A program made the position numbers and the translations under genes. The notes under the pieces were generated by a model. It had not been told where the DNA came from. It saw nothing but the letters and a program-made list of their open reading frames with translations, and made no database searches. Positions 4,097 through 5,444 of a DNA stretch of 5,444 nucleotides are shown here, piece by piece. The stretch covers positions 1-5,444 of the forward strand of contig JAEDNC010000054.1 in assembly GCA_016302705.1 (NCBI GenBank), given 5' to 3'. Numbering within the stretch: position 1 is the stretch's first letter; each line of letters opens with the position of its first letter. This DNA is from Bacilli bacterium (lineage in GTDB: Bacteria > Bacillota_I > Bacilli_A > RFN20 > CAG-826).

Positions 4097-5444
4097 TATT
4101 CTTTGTATGGTTTGATATTAGCACCATTGACTTTATCAAATAATGAATATTTATCAAGATTTAAAACTAAATCTAGTGTTTGTCCCTTTTCAACATTGAG
4201 TTCTGCATTGACTTTTGCAATGACATCTTTTCCCGCAAAATCAACATGCGCGTAATATTCATTACCAAGTAATTCAGCAATGTTAACTTCTAATTTAATG
4301 TGGTCACTTGGATTTTTAACAAGGACTGAAGAAGTTTTCTCAACGATATCTTCTGGTCTAATACCAAACAAAATTGGATGATCGCTCTCTAAGCATTTTC
4401 TATAGTGAACAATGTTCTCTCTAAGAGTGATAACTTCTGGATCACTATCGAGTTCTTCTTTAACAATATCTTCAATAGAGATAACTTCTGTACCTTTCTT
4501 TTTAGAAACGGTGTTTTCTTCTTCATATCTAGTTAAAGTCGCTCTAATATTTTCAATTCTATCTTCAGCCTTTTTAATTTCTGCATTATAGAATTCATCA
4601 TGTGCCTTAATCATATTTTTATCTAACTTAAAGGAAGTGATTCCTCCTAAGTCGATATGATCTTTATGATATGTTCCTTCAATGATGTTCATTGCAGGAG
4701 AACCAATAAATGTCGCGACAAATGTATTTGCAGGGTGGTTATAAATAACTTTAGGCGCTCCAATTTGTTGGATATAACCTTTATTCATAACAACAATTCT
4801 ACTTGCCATTGTCATCGCTTCAATTTGGTCATGGGTAACATAGATTGTAGTTGCTCCAAGTTCATTATGAAGCTTAACAATTTCACTTCTCATTTGCACT
4901 CTAAGTTTAGCGTCTAAATTAGATAATGGTTCATCCATTAAGAAGACTTTTGCGTTTCTCACAATCGCTCTACCTAAAGCGACACGTTGACATTGACCAC
5001 CAGAAAGGGCTTTTGGTTTTCTATCTAAATATTCAGTGATTTGTAAGATTTCCGCCGCTTTCTTTACTCTTTCTTCAATTTCATCTTTTGGAACATGTCT
5101 CATTTGTAAACCAAACGCCATATTGTCATAGACTGTCATATGAGGATATAAAGCATAGCTTTGGAAGACCATCGCAGTGTCTCTATCTTTTGGTTCTAAT
5201 TCGTTAGCGAATTCACCATCAATATATAAATCACCACCAGTGATTTCTTCGAGTCCTGCAATCATTCTTAAAGTTGTGGATTTACCACATCCAGAAGGAC
5301 CGACGAAAACAATAAATTCTTTTTCTTTAATCTCTAAATTGAAATCAAAGACTGCTTGGACACGGTTAGGGTAAATTTTATTAATGTGCTGAAGGGAAAT
5401 AAAAGAATCAGTGGGAGCGTTTTTGTCTTCTTTTAAAGAGACCT
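4096..5444 (-). CDS. Sugar ABC transporter ATP-binding protein, MsmK/UgpC/MalK type (N-terminus outside window)
   Basis: This is the ATPase that powers a carbohydrate ABC importer on the inner face of the membrane. The frame is open to the window edge, giving 448 visible residues. The first ATG at 5265 lies after the Walker A motif and cannot be the start. Counting from the first full codon (5442): Walker A GPSGCGKST 48-56, Q-loop Gln94 in FQSYALYPHMTVYDNMAFGL, signature LSGGQCQR 146-153, Walker B VFLMDEP 166-172, D-loop SNLD 174-177, switch His204 in YVTHDQIEAM. All catalytic parts look intact. The MalK-type regulatory domain follows, with GSPAMN 247-252 and GIRPED 360-365. Between those two marks lie 107 residues, against about 45 in E. 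coli MalK. The surplus is highly charged and helical. At least 13 residues precede the usual family start (ISLQHINKIYP). It is the first visible gene of the operon; permeases must lie elsewhere. Such ATPases can serve several importers. Confidence 0.93.
   Translation of the reverse strand, partial: VSLKEDKNAPTDSFISLQHINKIYPNRVQAVFDFNLEIKEKEFIVFVGPSGCGKSTTLRMIAGLEEITGGDLYIDGEFANELEPKDRDTAMVFQSYALYPHMTVYDNMAFGLQMRHVPKDEIEERVKKAAEILQITEYLDRKPKALSGGQCQRVALGRAIVRNAKVFLMDEPLSNLDAKLRVQMRSEIVKLHNELGATTIYVTHDQIEAMTMASRIVVMNKGYIQQIGAPKVIYNHPANTFVATFIGSPAMNIIEGTYHKDHIDLGGITSFKLDKNMIKAHDEFYNAEIKKAEDRIENIRATLTRYEEENTVSKKKGTEVISIEDIVKEELDSDPEVITLRENIVHYRKCLESDHPILFGIRPEDIVEKTSSVLVKNPSDHIKLEVNIAELLGNEYYAHVDFAGKDVIAKVNAELNVEKGQTLDLVLNLDKYSLFDKVNGANIKPYKE

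Noticed and set aside
4657..4917. Plus-strand frames opposite the ABC ATPase (also 4073-4255 and 5177-5374)
   Set aside because: These are antisense shadows of a gene with all family motifs; they have no ribosome binding sites or protein-like composition.

Overview
The window looks like a low-GC, single-membrane bacterium of the Bacilli/Mollicutes type. The reading frames are AT-rich. Each of the four genes whose stop lies next to a clear neighbour ends in TAA, and Trp is encoded by TGG with no in-frame TGA, so the code is standard. The secreted enzyme is a lipoprotein with a Gram-positive-style lipobox, and the transporter ATPase is of the MsmK/UgpC type common in Firmicutes. A non-Mycoplasma relative (Acholeplasma-, Izemoplasma- or gut-Bacilli-like) fits best. 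This is inferred from composition and gene content, not from a marker gene.

Layout. Bases 1-75 hold the last 24 codons of an unidentified plus-strand gene. Bases 76-644 have no intact gene. They contain three successive inverted repeats (81-116, 127-173, 200-234, the last terminator-like), a minus-strand remnant that encodes a good signal peptide behind a good Shine-Dalgarno but has lost its start codon (322-442), a small palindrome (515-529), and the promoter and ribosome binding site of the next gene. Bases 645-2111 (+) encode a 488-residue GH16 beta-glycanase lipoprotein with a C-terminal carbohydrate-binding-like domain. A hairpin at 2115-2137 serves as a shared terminator for two convergent transcripts.

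From 5444 down to 2142 there is a tightly packed minus-strand operon. In order of transcription it holds an MsmK-like sugar ABC transporter ATPase (N-terminus beyond the window), a two-TM protein with a small beta-rich domain, a membrane-anchored protein that loosely resembles part of a solute-binding protein, and a six-TM protein resembling the DUF624/YesL family. Genes overlap by 1 and 14 bases or are separated by 7.

How they may work together. The GH16 lipoprotein would cut a beta-glucan-like polysaccharide at the cell surface. The operon would belong to an ABC importer for oligosaccharides, whose permeases and main binding protein are not in the window. The three membrane proteins behind the ATPase are the least understood part. 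With the coiled-coil insertion in the ATPase regulatory domain, they are the best candidates here for something not well described.
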